From the NCBI RefSeq assembly GCF_003633755.1, contig NZ_RBIL01000002.1:1-64000 (forward strand): a stretch of DNA of 64,000 bases. The letters run 5' to 3'. The notes beneath the pieces are model-generated. The model was given only the letters and a program-made list of their open reading frames with translations. It had not been told where the DNA came from and did no database searches. Every line of letters starts with the position of its first letter. Position 1 is the first letter of the stretch. Both the position numbers and the translations under genes were made by a program. Positions 46,742 through 59,283 of the stretch are shown in pieces. The DNA comes from Solirubrobacter pauli (GTDB taxonomy: Bacteria; Actinomycetota; Thermoleophilia; Solirubrobacterales; Solirubrobacteraceae).

Positions 46742-48612
46742 TTGCGCTTGCCCCGAATCTCATTCGACCCGCTGGCCGTGCTCTTCGCGAGCCTGGCGGC
46801 GGTCCTCCTGCTCGTGTTCCTGGTCATGCTCGGCTCCACGCAGCCGAGCAGCCGGGGCACGCAGGTCCCGTACACGACGGTCCAGCGGATGGCCACGGCG
46901 GGCAGCGTCCGCTTCGCGCGCCAGCTGGACTACGACCACCGGATCCTCGTGGTCGACCGCGACGGCCGCGAGGTGTGGGCGAGCTACCCGGCCAACGGGG
47001 CGCTGCAGGACCAGCTCGTCAACACGATGCGCGACAAGAACGCGGCGGTCACGATCGACTCGCAGAGCGGCAAGCAGGCCAAGCGGCTGATCGTGCAGGT
47101 GCTGCTGCCGATCCTGATCCTGGCGTCGCTGTTCGCGCTCTTCATGCGCATCAGCCAGAAGTCGGACGCGGGCGGGATGGGCGCGTTCAGCCGCTGGGCC
47201 GGGCGGCGCTCCAAGCTCGGACCGGGTGACCCGCAGGGGCCGTCGTTCGCCGACGTCGCCGGGGCGCCCGCCGCGGTCGCCGAGCTCGAGGAGCTGTGCG
47301 ACCTGCTGCGCGCGCCCGACCGCTACAACGCGCTCGGCGCCCGTCCGCCGAAGGGCGCGCTGCTCGTCGGGCCGCCCGGCACAGGCAAGACGCTGCTCGC
47401 GCGCGCGACCGCCGGCGAGGCGCAGGCCGCGTTCTTCTCGGTGTCCGGCGCGGAGTTCGTGGAGTCGCTCGTCGGTGTCGGCGCGGCGCGCATCCGCGAC
47501 CTGTTCGCCAAGGCGCGCGACGCGGCGCCCGCGATCGTCTTCATCGACGAGCTGGACGCCGTCGGCCGCAAGCGCGGGGCGGGCGTCGGCCAGGGCAACG
47601 ACGAGCGCGAGCAGACGCTCAACCAGCTGCTGGTGGAGATGGACGGCTTCGACGCCGGCGGCGGGCTGATCGTGCTGGCCGCGACGAACCGCCCGGACAT
47701 CCTGGACCCGGCGCTGCTGCGCCCGGGACGGTTCGACCGCCAGGTCACCGTGGACGCGCCCGACGCCGAGGGCCGCGCCCAGATCCTGTCGCTCTACCTC
47801 GCCGGCCGCCCGGTCGCCGAGGACGTCGAGCCGGCCGAGATCGCGCGCCGCTGCTCGGGCTTCACCGGTGCCGAGCTCGAGAACGTCGTCAACGAGGCCG
47901 CGCTGCTCACCGCCCGTGGTGGGCACACCGCGATCGGGATGCACGAGCTCGACGAGGCGATCCAGCGCGTGGTCGGCGGGCCGCGCAACGACACGCACGT
48001 GCTCAGCGACGAGGAGCTGGAGACGATCGCGGTCCACGAGGCCGCGCACGCCGTCGTCGCCGCCTCGCTCCACGACGGCGCGCAGGTGCACCAGCTCTCG
48101 ATCGTCTCGCGCGGCCGCCGCCTCGGCCGTGCGACCGCGTTGCTGCTCGACCGCGACCGCACCGTGCTGCGCCGCAGCGACCTGGAGCGCCAGCTCGAGG
48201 TCGCGATGGCGGGTGCCGCCGCCGAGCGGCTCGCGTTCGGCGAGGTCTCCACGGCCGTCAACGACGACCTGCACACCGCGACGCAGCTCGCCCGCTCGAT
48301 GGTGACGTCGTTCGGGATGTCCCCGCTCGGGCCGGTGACGATCGGCGAGCAGAGCGCCGAGGTGTTCCTCGGCGCCTCGCTGCAGGAGCTGGGCAGCGTC
48401 GGCCCGGGGACGCTCGAGCGCATCGACGCCGAGACGCGCGTGATCGTCGAGGCCGCCGAGGAGCGCGCCGCGCAGACGCTGGACGCCAACTGGGCCATCG
48501 TGCGGGCGATCGCGGGCGATCTCGTCGAGCACGAGACGCTGGACGACGCCCAGCTCGCGCAGCACCTCGCCGCTGTGCGGGCCGCACCGCGCAACGGCGG
48601 ACACGCGGCGCC

Positions 48613-48616
<4 letters not shown>
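46742..48616 (+). CDS. ftsH: FtsH-like AAA membrane protease
   Basis: A 624-residue membrane protease (TTG start). Two hydrophobic segments (about residues 12-31 and 117-136) flank a short extracytoplasmic domain. The AAA module has Walker A GPPGTGKT (210-217), Walker [12 protein letters not shown] and the second region of homology [21 protein letters not shown]. The zinc peptidase motif is HEAAH (432-436). The pore loop, usually FVG in FtsH, reads ESLVGVG here, so the aromatic residue is Leu. It overlaps the next gene by 4 bp. Confidence 0.9.
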
Positions 48617-53208
<4,592 letters not shown>

Positions 53209-53220
53209 ACCCCCCGGGAA

Positions 53221-53242
53221 ACCCCTGGATGTGATCCGGGGT
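53221..53242 (+). terminator. Hairpin after large surface-protein gene
   Basis: ACCCC(T)GGAT pairs with ATCCGGGGT around a GTG loop, giving nine pairs with one bulge, 13 bp after the stop at 53208. No T-tract follows. Confidence 0.45.
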
Positions 53243-53304
53243 GGGAAATGGCGCCGCGCGGCGGGCGTCGTTCACGGCATCCCACCCCTACACGAAGGGA
53301 CCCC

Positions 53305-54198
53305 ATGCCACACCGCACGCTCACCACGCTGCTCGCGCTCCTCGCGACGGCCGCGGGAGGCGCCGCGCTCGCCGACGGCGCGCAGGCCAGCGTCGTCGCC
53401 AGCCCGATCGGCGTCGTCGTCGACAACGACGGCTTCCCCGACCTCCTCGCCGACCCGGAGGTCACGCTCACCGACGAGAACATCGCGTTCACGTGGGGGG
53501 TGGGCACGGTCACCCCGCGGCTGACGGCGGTGATGCACGTCGTCAAGGGCGACAACACGTGCTATCGCGTCCGCACCGACAGCCTCGACGCCGACGGCAC
53601 CCTCGTCGGCAGCGCGTACGACGACGAGACCGGGCACTGCCGGCACAGCGACGCGCCGGTCGACATCCCGGTCGACATGCGCGCCGTCGGCGGTCCGGAC
53701 GTGAAGCAGGTCGTGGTGGCGCTGGAGAAGCAGGGCACCGCCGACCGCTGGCGCACCAAGGACACGTCCGAGATGCGCGAGCTGAGCACGCACGACGACA
53801 ACTCGATGCTCCTCGCCGCCGGGATCGACGCCGGCGGCCCAGGCTGGCTCAACGGCTTCCCGACCTCGCCCGCGAGGGTCAGCTGGGAGCTCGGCGCCGA
53901 CGGCCGGATGACCGCGACCTACGACGGCACCCTGCACCTGAAGGGCTTCTACCCGGGCTCCGGGCGCATCGTGATCCGGGCCTACGATCCGGTGACCGGC
54001 TTCCGCTACGGGACCGACGAGGGCACGGCGCACTCGCCGGCCGACAACGGCCTGCACAGCTACCCCGAGACGCTGTCGGTGACCTCGTCGAACGGGACGA
54101 GCCTCGAGGTGATCACGCAGTCGCTGGTGACCGACCCGCTGACCGGGACCGCGAGCTGGCAGGACGTGAGCCGGCAGGTCCTCGGCGCGGCGGAGTAG
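53305..54198 (+). CDS. Secreted hypothetical protein
   Basis: The 297-residue protein from ATG 53305 (GAAGGGA upstream) has a signal peptide (TLTTLLALLATAAGGAALADGAQA). The mature part is beta-rich with two cysteines (NTCYRVRTDS and GHCRHSD), probably disulfide-linked, and no membrane anchor. It should be secreted into the medium or wall. I do not recognise the fold. Confidence 0.75.
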   Translation: MPHRTLTTLLALLATAAGGAALADGAQASVVASPIGVVVDNDGFPDLLADPEVTLTDENIAFTWGVGTVTPRLTAVMHVVKGDNTCYRVRTDSLDADGTLVGSAYDDETGHCRHSDAPVDIPVDMRAVGGPDVKQVVVALEKQGTADRWRTKDTSEMRELSTHDDNSMLLAAGIDAGGPGWLNGFPTSPARVSWELGADGRMTATYDGTLHLKGFYPGSGRIVIRAYDPVTGFRYGTDEGTAHSPADNGLHSYPETLSVTSSNGTSLEVITQSLVTDPLTGTASWQDVSRQVLGAAE

Positions 54199-54219
54199 CG
54201 CCTCCGCAACCGGCCGGGC

Positions 54220-55011
54220 ATGATGGGGCGCATGGTCGACTGGGGCGCAGGGCGGTACGAGACGACGGCGGCCGAGCTGGCGCCGGTGGCGCAGGTCGTC
54301 GTCGAGCACACGGGCGTCGGCGCGGGCGATGACGTCGTCGACGTGGCCTGCGGCACGGGCAACGCCGCGCTGCTGGCCGCGGCCCGCGGCGCGCGCGTGA
54401 TCGGCGTGGACGGCGCGCCGCGGCTGCTCGACGTGGCCCGCGAGCGCGCCGCGGCCGAGGGCGTCGAGATCGACCTGCGCGAGGGCGACCTCGCGGCGCT
54501 GCCGGTCGAGGACGCTGCGGCGGACATCGTCGTCTCCGTCTTCGGCGTGATCTTCGCCGCCGTCCCGATCGACGCGCTCCGCGAGATCGCCCGGATCCTG
54601 CGGCCCGAGGCCCACGCGGTCATCACCGCGTGGGTCCCGGCCGGCCCGATCGACGCGATGCTCGGCGCAGCGGGCCGCGTCGTCGCGCGCACGTCGCCCA
54701 AGCCGCCGCCGAAGCGGTTCGCCTGGTCGGACGCTGCAGCCGTCGCTGGGATCGCGCACGACGCCGGCCTCGAGCTCGTCTCCACGGACGCGGCCGCGCT
54801 CCCGATCCGCGCCGCGTCGCCGGAGGCGTACGTCGACGCGGGACGCGAGCACCCGATGGCGCTGGCCATGCGGCCGGCGCTCGAGCGCGCGGGCACGGCC
54901 GACGAGGCACGCGCGGCGATGCTCGCCGTCCTGCGCGAAGCCAACGAGTCGCCGACGGCGTTCCTCGTCCACAGCCCGTATGTGATCCACCGTCTGCGGC
55001 GCGTCGGCTGA
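54220..55011 (+). CDS. SAM-dependent methyltransferase (UbiE/Methyltransf_11 type)
   Basis: The protein has up to 263 residues. Motif I is VVDVACGTGNAALLAAARGARVIGVDGAP, post-I LREGDLAALPVED, and motif II IVVSVFGVIFAAVPIDALREIARILRP. The N-terminal WGAGRYETTAAELAPVAQVVVEHTG is typical of small-molecule methyltransferases. A start at 54232 is also possible. The substrate is unknown; it may be unrelated to the dha genes that follow. Confidence 0.87.
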   Translation: MMGRMVDWGAGRYETTAAELAPVAQVVVEHTGVGAGDDVVDVACGTGNAALLAAARGARVIGVDGAPRLLDVARERAAAEGVEIDLREGDLAALPVEDAAADIVVSVFGVIFAAVPIDALREIARILRPEAHAVITAWVPAGPIDAMLGAAGRVVARTSPKPPPKRFAWSDAAAVAGIAHDAGLELVSTDAAALPIRAASPEAYVDAGREHPMALAMRPALERAGTADEARAAMLAVLREANESPTAFLVHSPYVIHRLRRVG

Positions 55012-55059
55012 GCGCGAGTCGTCCGTCTGGCACTCTTGAGCGAAAGCGAGAGGAGACCC

Positions 55060-56076
55060 ATGGCGACGTCATCGATGCGCAAGCTGCTGAACGACCCGGA
55101 GAACGTCGTCCGGGAGTCACTGGCCGGGCTCGCCGTCGCGCACGGCGACATCCTCACCGTCGACCTGGCGACGCAGATCGTCGTCCGCGCCGATGCCCCG
55201 CGGTCGGGCAAGGTCGCCCTCGTGTCGGGCGGCGGGGCGGGACACGAGCCGATGCACGGCGGGTTCGTCGGCCGCGGGATGCTCGACGCGGCGTGCCCGG
55301 GCGCGGTGTTCACGTCGCCCGTGCCCGACCAGATGCTGGCCGCCACGACCGCCGTGGACGGCGGCGCCGGGGTCGTCCACATCGTCAAGAACTACACGGG
55401 CGACGTGATGAACTTCAAGCTCGCGGCGGAGGACGCCGCGGACGAGGGGATCGAGGTCGAGTCGGTCTTGATCGACGACGACGTGGCCGTGCAGGACTCG
55501 CTCTACACGGCCGGGCGGCGTGGCGTCGGCGCGACCGTGCTGGCGGAGAAGCTCGCGGGCGCCGCCGCCGAGCGGGGCGACGACGTCGCCGCCGTGGCCG
55601 GCATCGCCCGGCGCGTGAACGAGCGCGCGCGGTCCTTCGGCATCGCGCTGTCCTCGTGCATCCCGCCCTCGGCGGGCAAGCCGATCTTCGACCTGCCGGC
55701 GGGCGAGATGGAAGTCGGCATCGGCATCCACGGCGAGCCGGGCCGGCGCCGCGAGCCGCTCGGCACCGCCCGCGAGGTCGCCGCCGAGCTGGTCGAGGCC
55801 GTCGTCTCCGACCTCGCCCCGGCCGACGGCGCCGAGGTGCTCGTGTTCACCAACAGCATGGGCGGCACGCCGTTGCTGGAGCTGTACGTGCTGCACGGCG
55901 AGATCGAGCGTGAGCTGACCGAGCGCGGCCTGCGCCCGGCACGCCGGCTCGTCGGCCCGTTCATCACGTCGCTGGAGATGGCGGGCGCGTCGCTCACGGT
56001 GCTGGAGCTCGACGACGAGCTCGCCGCCCTCTGGGACGCGCCGGTGCACACGGCCGCGCTGCGCTGGGGGGTCTGA
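55060..56076 (+). CDS. dhaK: Dihydroxyacetone kinase subunit DhaK
   Basis: The 338-residue substrate-binding subunit has the nucleophile H224 (GIGIHGEPGRR), which holds dihydroxyacetone as a hemiaminal, and SGGGAGHEPMHGGFVGRGMLDAACPG at the N terminus. It works with DhaL and, by phosphate from DhaM, makes dihydroxyacetone phosphate. ATG 55060 follows AGGAG. It is the first gene of the dha operon. Confidence 0.95.
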   Translation: MATSSMRKLLNDPENVVRESLAGLAVAHGDILTVDLATQIVVRADAPRSGKVALVSGGGAGHEPMHGGFVGRGMLDAACPGAVFTSPVPDQMLAATTAVDGGAGVVHIVKNYTGDVMNFKLAAEDAADEGIEVESVLIDDDVAVQDSLYTAGRRGVGATVLAEKLAGAAAERGDDVAAVAGIARRVNERARSFGIALSSCIPPSAGKPIFDLPAGEMEVGIGIHGEPGRRREPLGTAREVAAELVEAVVSDLAPADGAEVLVFTNSMGGTPLLELYVLHGEIERELTERGLRPARRLVGPFITSLEMAGASLTVLELDDELAALWDAPVHTAALRWGV

Positions 56077-56079
56077 GGC

Positions 56080-56706
56080 TTGAGCTCCGTCTCGGTCGAC
56101 GCCTGGATGCAAGAGGCGTCCACGGTGATCACGGCGAACGCCGAGCGCCTCACGGAGCTCGACTCCGCGATCGGCGACGGCGACCACGGCACGAACCTCA
56201 CACGCGGGTTCCGGGCGGTGATCGAGGCGCTCGCGGCGGCGGAGGACGAGCTGCCCCCGGGGCGCCGGCTGATCCTCGCCGGCAAGACGCTCGTGTCGAA
56301 GGTCGGCGGTGCGAGCGGTCCGCTGTGGGGCACGGCGCTGCGCCGCGCGGGACGCTCGGTCGGCGACGCCGCGCTGGACGGCCCCGCGCTGGCGGACGCC
56401 CTCGACGCGGCGCTGGCGGGCGTCGTCGAGCTCGGCTCGGCCGAGGTCGGCGACAAGACGATGGTCGACGCGCTCACCCCGGCCACCCAGGCGTTGCGGA
56501 CGGCGGTCGAAGCGGGCGAGCCGCTGGCCGACGCGATCACCGCGGCCGCCGACGCCGCCGCCGAGGGCGCGCGGTCGACGGTGCCGCTGCAAGCGCGCAA
56601 GGGCCGCGCGTCGTACCTGGGCGAGCGGTCGATCGGCCACGAGGACCCGGGCGCCGCCTCCACGGTGCTGATCATCACCGCGCTGGGTCGCGCGCTGGAG
56701 GGCTGA
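56080..56706 (+). CDS. dhaL: Dihydroxyacetone kinase subunit DhaL
   Basis: The 208-residue ADP-binding subunit (TTG start 56080) has the Mg-ADP loop DSAIGDGDHGTNLTRGF and KTLVSKVGGASGPLWGTALRRAG, then VGDKTMVDAL and GRASYLGERSIGHEDPGA. In PTS-type kinases it carries a tightly bound ADP rephosphorylated by DhaM. It begins 3 bp after dhaK. Its TGA overlaps the ATG of a small ORF. Confidence 0.95.
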   Translation: MSSVSVDAWMQEASTVITANAERLTELDSAIGDGDHGTNLTRGFRAVIEALAAAEDELPPGRRLILAGKTLVSKVGGASGPLWGTALRRAGRSVGDAALDGPALADALDAALAGVVELGSAEVGDKTMVDALTPATQALRTAVEAGEPLADAITAAADAAAEGARSTVPLQARKGRASYLGERSIGHEDPGAASTVLIITALGRALEG

Positions 56707-56873
56707 TGAGACGGACCGCGGGTGGCGCAGCGGGCGCGGGCCGCGGCGGGTCGCCGAGCCGGCCGGCCGCGTGGGACGCGCCGGGTGGCGGCTGCGGGTG
56801 GGCGTCGAGCCGGCCGGCCGCGTGCGGTGGCGCGGCGCCGGCCGCCGGTCGCCTTCCGGTGCGGAGCCGCTGA
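56706..56873 (+). CDS. Small ORF coupled between dhaL and ptsI
   Basis: A 55-codon frame whose ATG overlaps the dhaL stop (TGATG) and whose TGA overlaps the ptsI start (TGATG). The peptide is Gly/Ala/Arg-rich with two copies of SRPAA, two Trp and two Cys; it matches no family I know. It contains two 19-bp direct repeats. It may be a real small protein or a device to carry ribosomes into ptsI. Confidence 0.45.
   Translation: MRRTAGGAAGAGRGGSPSRPAAWDAPGGGCGWASSRPAACGGAAPAAGRLPVRSR
56755..56824 (+). repeat. Two 19-bp direct repeats inside small ORF
   Basis: CGAGCCGGCCGGCCGCGTG occurs at 56755-56773 and 56806-56824, 51 bp apart (17 codons), so both copies are read in the same frame as SRPAA. 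Confidence 0.85.
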
Positions 56874-58435
56874 TGGCCGAGCGGCGGCTGCCCGGCCTCG
56901 CCGCCGCGCCGGGCGTGGCCGGCGGCGCCGTGTGGCGGGTCGGTCCGGTCGAGGCCGGCGCGCACTCGGGTGACCGGACCGCCGAGCTCGCACGCGCCCG
57001 CGCGGCACTCGCCCGTGCCGGCGACGAGCTGACCGCGCTCGCGGCCCGCCTGCGCGCGGACGGCGCCACCGAGCAGGCCGACATCGTCGAGACCGGCGTG
57101 CTGATGGCCGCCGACCCGGCGTTGGACGCGGCGGTCGAAGCGGCGATCGCACGGGGCCGGGCCGCGCCGCAGGCGATCCTCGAAGCGTGCGACGAGCTGG
57201 CGGACACGCTCGCCGCGATCGACGACCCGGTCCTCGCCGCCCGCGCCGACGACGTCCGCTCACTCGGCCGCCGCGCCGCGTCGGAGCGGTCCACGCCGAC
57301 CGGGGAAGGCCCGTTCGTCCTCGTCGCGCAGGACCTCGGCCCGGCCGATGTCGCCGAGCTCGACGAGCGCGTCGCGGCCATCGCGCTCGCGGCCGGCGGT
57401 CCGTCGGCGCACGCGGCGGTGATCGCGCGCGGGCTCGGGCTCCCGATGGTCGTGGGCGTCGGCGCGCCGCTGCTCGAGCTCGCCGACGGCACGTCGCTCG
57501 CGGTCGACGGCGATCGCGGGGAGGCCGTCGTCGAGCCGTCCGTCGCGCCGCCGTCCGTCTCCCGCACGCGCGTCGCTGCGAGCGGTCCGGCCGTCACCCG
57601 CGACGGCGTCCGGATCCGGATCCTGGCCAACGCCGTCGGGCCGGCCGAGGTGCGGGTCGCGCTCGCCGCCGGGGCGGAGGGCGTCGGCCTGCTCCGCACC
57701 GAGCTCGCGTTCCTCGACGCGGTCGCCTGGCCCGACGAGGCCGCGCACCGGCGGATGCTCGAGCCGGTGCTCGAGCTGCTCGGCACCCGCACCGCGACCG
57801 TGCGCGTGCTCGACTTCGGCGGCGACAAGACGCCGCCGTTCCTCCGCGGCAACGACGCGCGCGGCATCGCGCTGCTGCTCGGCGCGCCCGACGCGCTCGC
57901 CGCCCAGCTCCGCGCGATCGGGGCGGCGGAAGGCACCCGCGTCCTGCTCCCGCTCGTCCGCGGGCCCGAGGACGTCGACGCCGTCCGCGCGTCGACCACG
58001 GCGCCGCTCGGGGCGATGATCGAGACGGTCGCCGCGGCGGCGCGCGTGGACGCGATCGCGGCCGCGGCGGACTTCCTCTCGATCGGCACGAACGACCTCA
58101 CCGCCGACGTCCTCGGGGCGGACCGCTTCGCTCCGGGCGACGTGGCCACGCACGACCCGCGGGTGCTCGCCCAGATCGCCCGAATCGGCGAGGCCGCGCA
58201 GGCGCACGGGCGCGTGCTCGAGGTGTGCGGCGAGTCGGCGTCGGACCCGCGGATGATCCCGCTGCTCGTGGGGCTCGGCGTGACCGAGCTGAGCGTCGGC
58301 GCGGCGCGGGTGGAGGAGACGCACGCGCGCGTGAGCGCCCTCGACGTGGCCGCGTGCGTGGAGCTGGCCCGCGCGGCGGTGGCCGCGCCGAGCACCGCCG
58401 ACGTCGAGCGCCTACTCGGTGAGGCCGGCCACTAG
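56873..58435 (+). CDS. ptsI: PTS enzyme I (phosphoenolpyruvate-protein phosphotransferase)
   Basis: The 520-residue enzyme I transfers phosphate from PEP to HPr. The phosphohistidine is H180 (GGPSAHAAVIARGLGLPMVVG). PEP-binding segments are GVGLLRTELAFLD, VRVLDFGGDKTPPFL, GAMIETVAA, ADFLSIGTNDLT, and CGESASDP with the catalytic Cys. It is about 50 residues shorter than E. coli enzyme I, mainly in the HPr-binding helical part. Its position in the dha operon suggests it is dedicated to the DhaM relay. It is convergent with the HPr gene. Confidence 0.9.
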   Translation: MAERRLPGLAAAPGVAGGAVWRVGPVEAGAHSGDRTAELARARAALARAGDELTALAARLRADGATEQADIVETGVLMAADPALDAAVEAAIARGRAAPQAILEACDELADTLAAIDDPVLAARADDVRSLGRRAASERSTPTGEGPFVLVAQDLGPADVAELDERVAAIALAAGGPSAHAAVIARGLGLPMVVGVGAPLLELADGTSLAVDGDRGEAVVEPSVAPPSVSRTRVAASGPAVTRDGVRIRILANAVGPAEVRVALAAGAEGVGLLRTELAFLDAVAWPDEAAHRRMLEPVLELLGTRTATVRVLDFGGDKTPPFLRGNDARGIALLLGAPDALAAQLRAIGAAEGTRVLLPLVRGPEDVDAVRASTTAPLGAMIETVAAAARVDAIAAAADFLSIGTNDLTADVLGADRFAPGDVATHDPRVLAQIARIGEAAQAHGRVLEVCGESASDPRMIPLLVGLGVTELSVGAARVEETHARVSALDVAACVELARAAVAAPSTADVERLLGEAGH

Positions 58436-58657
58436 GGTCGCGAGCTGCTCGACCGCCTGAGCGGCGTCATCACCTTCGGCCGTCAGCCGCAGCGTCGTGC
58501 CGCCCTTCGCGCCCAGCGACAGCACCGAGAGCAGGCTCTTGGCGTCGACCTCGCGTTCGCCCGCGGCGACCTGGACGCGCGCGCCGAACGCCATCGCGGC
58601 CCGCACGAACTGCGCCGCCGGCCGCGCGTGCAGGTCCACGTCCGCTGGCAGGGTCAC
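58412..58657 (-). CDS. ptsH: HPr family phosphocarrier protein
   Basis: The 81-residue HPr from GTG 58657 has active H10 in DVDLHARPAAQFVRAAM and the regulatory-site region KSLLSVLSLGAKGG. The longer frame to 58702 lies within dhaM and is not used. It takes phosphate from enzyme I and passes it to DhaM. It is 7 bp after dhaM and its 3' end overlaps ptsI by 24 bp on the other strand. Confidence 0.92.
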   Translation of the reverse strand: MTLPADVDLHARPAAQFVRAAMAFGARVQVAAGEREVDAKSLLSVLSLGAKGGTTLRLTAEGDDAAQAVEQLATLVAGLTE

Positions 58658-58664
58658 CGTCGCC

Positions 58665-59048
58665 TCAGAGCTTGGGGACGACACGAGCCTCCTCCGCCGC
58701 ACGCACGACCTCGTCGACGGACAACCCGGCCGACGCGCTCACGGCCGCCGCGATCGCGCCTTCCACGACCGGCGCGTCGACGAGCCGGAACCGTCCGTCC
58801 TCGTCGTCCTCCAGCACGGTGCGCACCGTGAGGATCGCGCTGCCCAGATCGCCGAGCACGACGACGCCCTCGCCCCGGTCGGCCGCGTCGAGCGCGGCCT
58901 CGATCCGCCCGGCATCGGTGCCGAGCCCGCCGTCGGCGGTGCCGCCGACCCCTTCGAGCGGCACGTCCGGCCCGGCCATCTGCGCCGCGAGCGCGACGAT
59001 CCCCGCAGCGATCTCCGGGCTATGCGAGACGACGACGATCCCGACCAC
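58665..59048 (-). CDS. dhaM: DhaM phosphotransferase (EIIA-mannose-like domain only)
   Basis: The 127-residue protein starts with GTG 59048. It is an EIIA-Man-like domain with active H9 in IVVVSHSPEIAAGIVALAAQM, plus GGLGTDAGRIEAALDAAD and GVVVLGDLGSAILTVRTVLE. E. coli DhaM has HPr and enzyme I-like domains fused; here those are separate genes. It donates phosphate to ADP on DhaL. Confidence 0.93.
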   Translation of the reverse strand: MVGIVVVSHSPEIAAGIVALAAQMAGPDVPLEGVGGTADGGLGTDAGRIEAALDAADRGEGVVVLGDLGSAILTVRTVLEDDEDGRFRLVDAPVVEGAIAAAVSASAGLSVDEVVRAAEEARVVPKL

Positions 59049-59105
59049 GAGCGTGAGTCTACGTGCCGTGGGTAGACCGGGTGTACACACCACCAGGAGG
59101 CGTCC

Positions 59106-59282
59106 ATGTCCGACGAGACCCCAGACCGCGACGACACCGCCGCGCGCGCCGCCGAGAAGCGAGACGCGCAGGAGAAGGACACCGAGCCGTCCTCGCCCAG
59201 CGACCGTGCGGGCAAGGACGACCGCGGCGAAGAGGCCCTGGCGGACGCCGCCGCGGCGCACCTCCCCGCGCGCTCGGACTAG
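59106..59282 (+). CDS. Small acidic disordered protein
   Basis: A 58-residue peptide with a perfect ribosome binding site (AGGAGG, 59095-59100) and ATG 59106. The sequence is almost entirely charged and small residues (Asp, Glu, Lys, Arg, Ala), without hydrophobic core, so it is probably unstructured. A GTGTACAC palindrome lies upstream. It ends 1 bp from the stop of the convergent CHAP-like gene. Function unknown. Confidence 0.7.
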   Translation: MSDETPDRDDTAARAAEKRDAQEKDTEPSSPSDRAGKDDRGEEALADAAAAHLPARSD

Positions 59283-59283
59283 A

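Noticed and set aside
47296-48612. Upstream extension of the 1531-residue protein
   Set aside because: It runs antiphase through ftsH and is Arg-rich; GTG 48613 with a signal peptide is the real start.
55025-55050. CIRCE (HrcA) element before dhaK
   Set aside because: Only a half resembling TGGCACTC is present; the inverted second half is missing.
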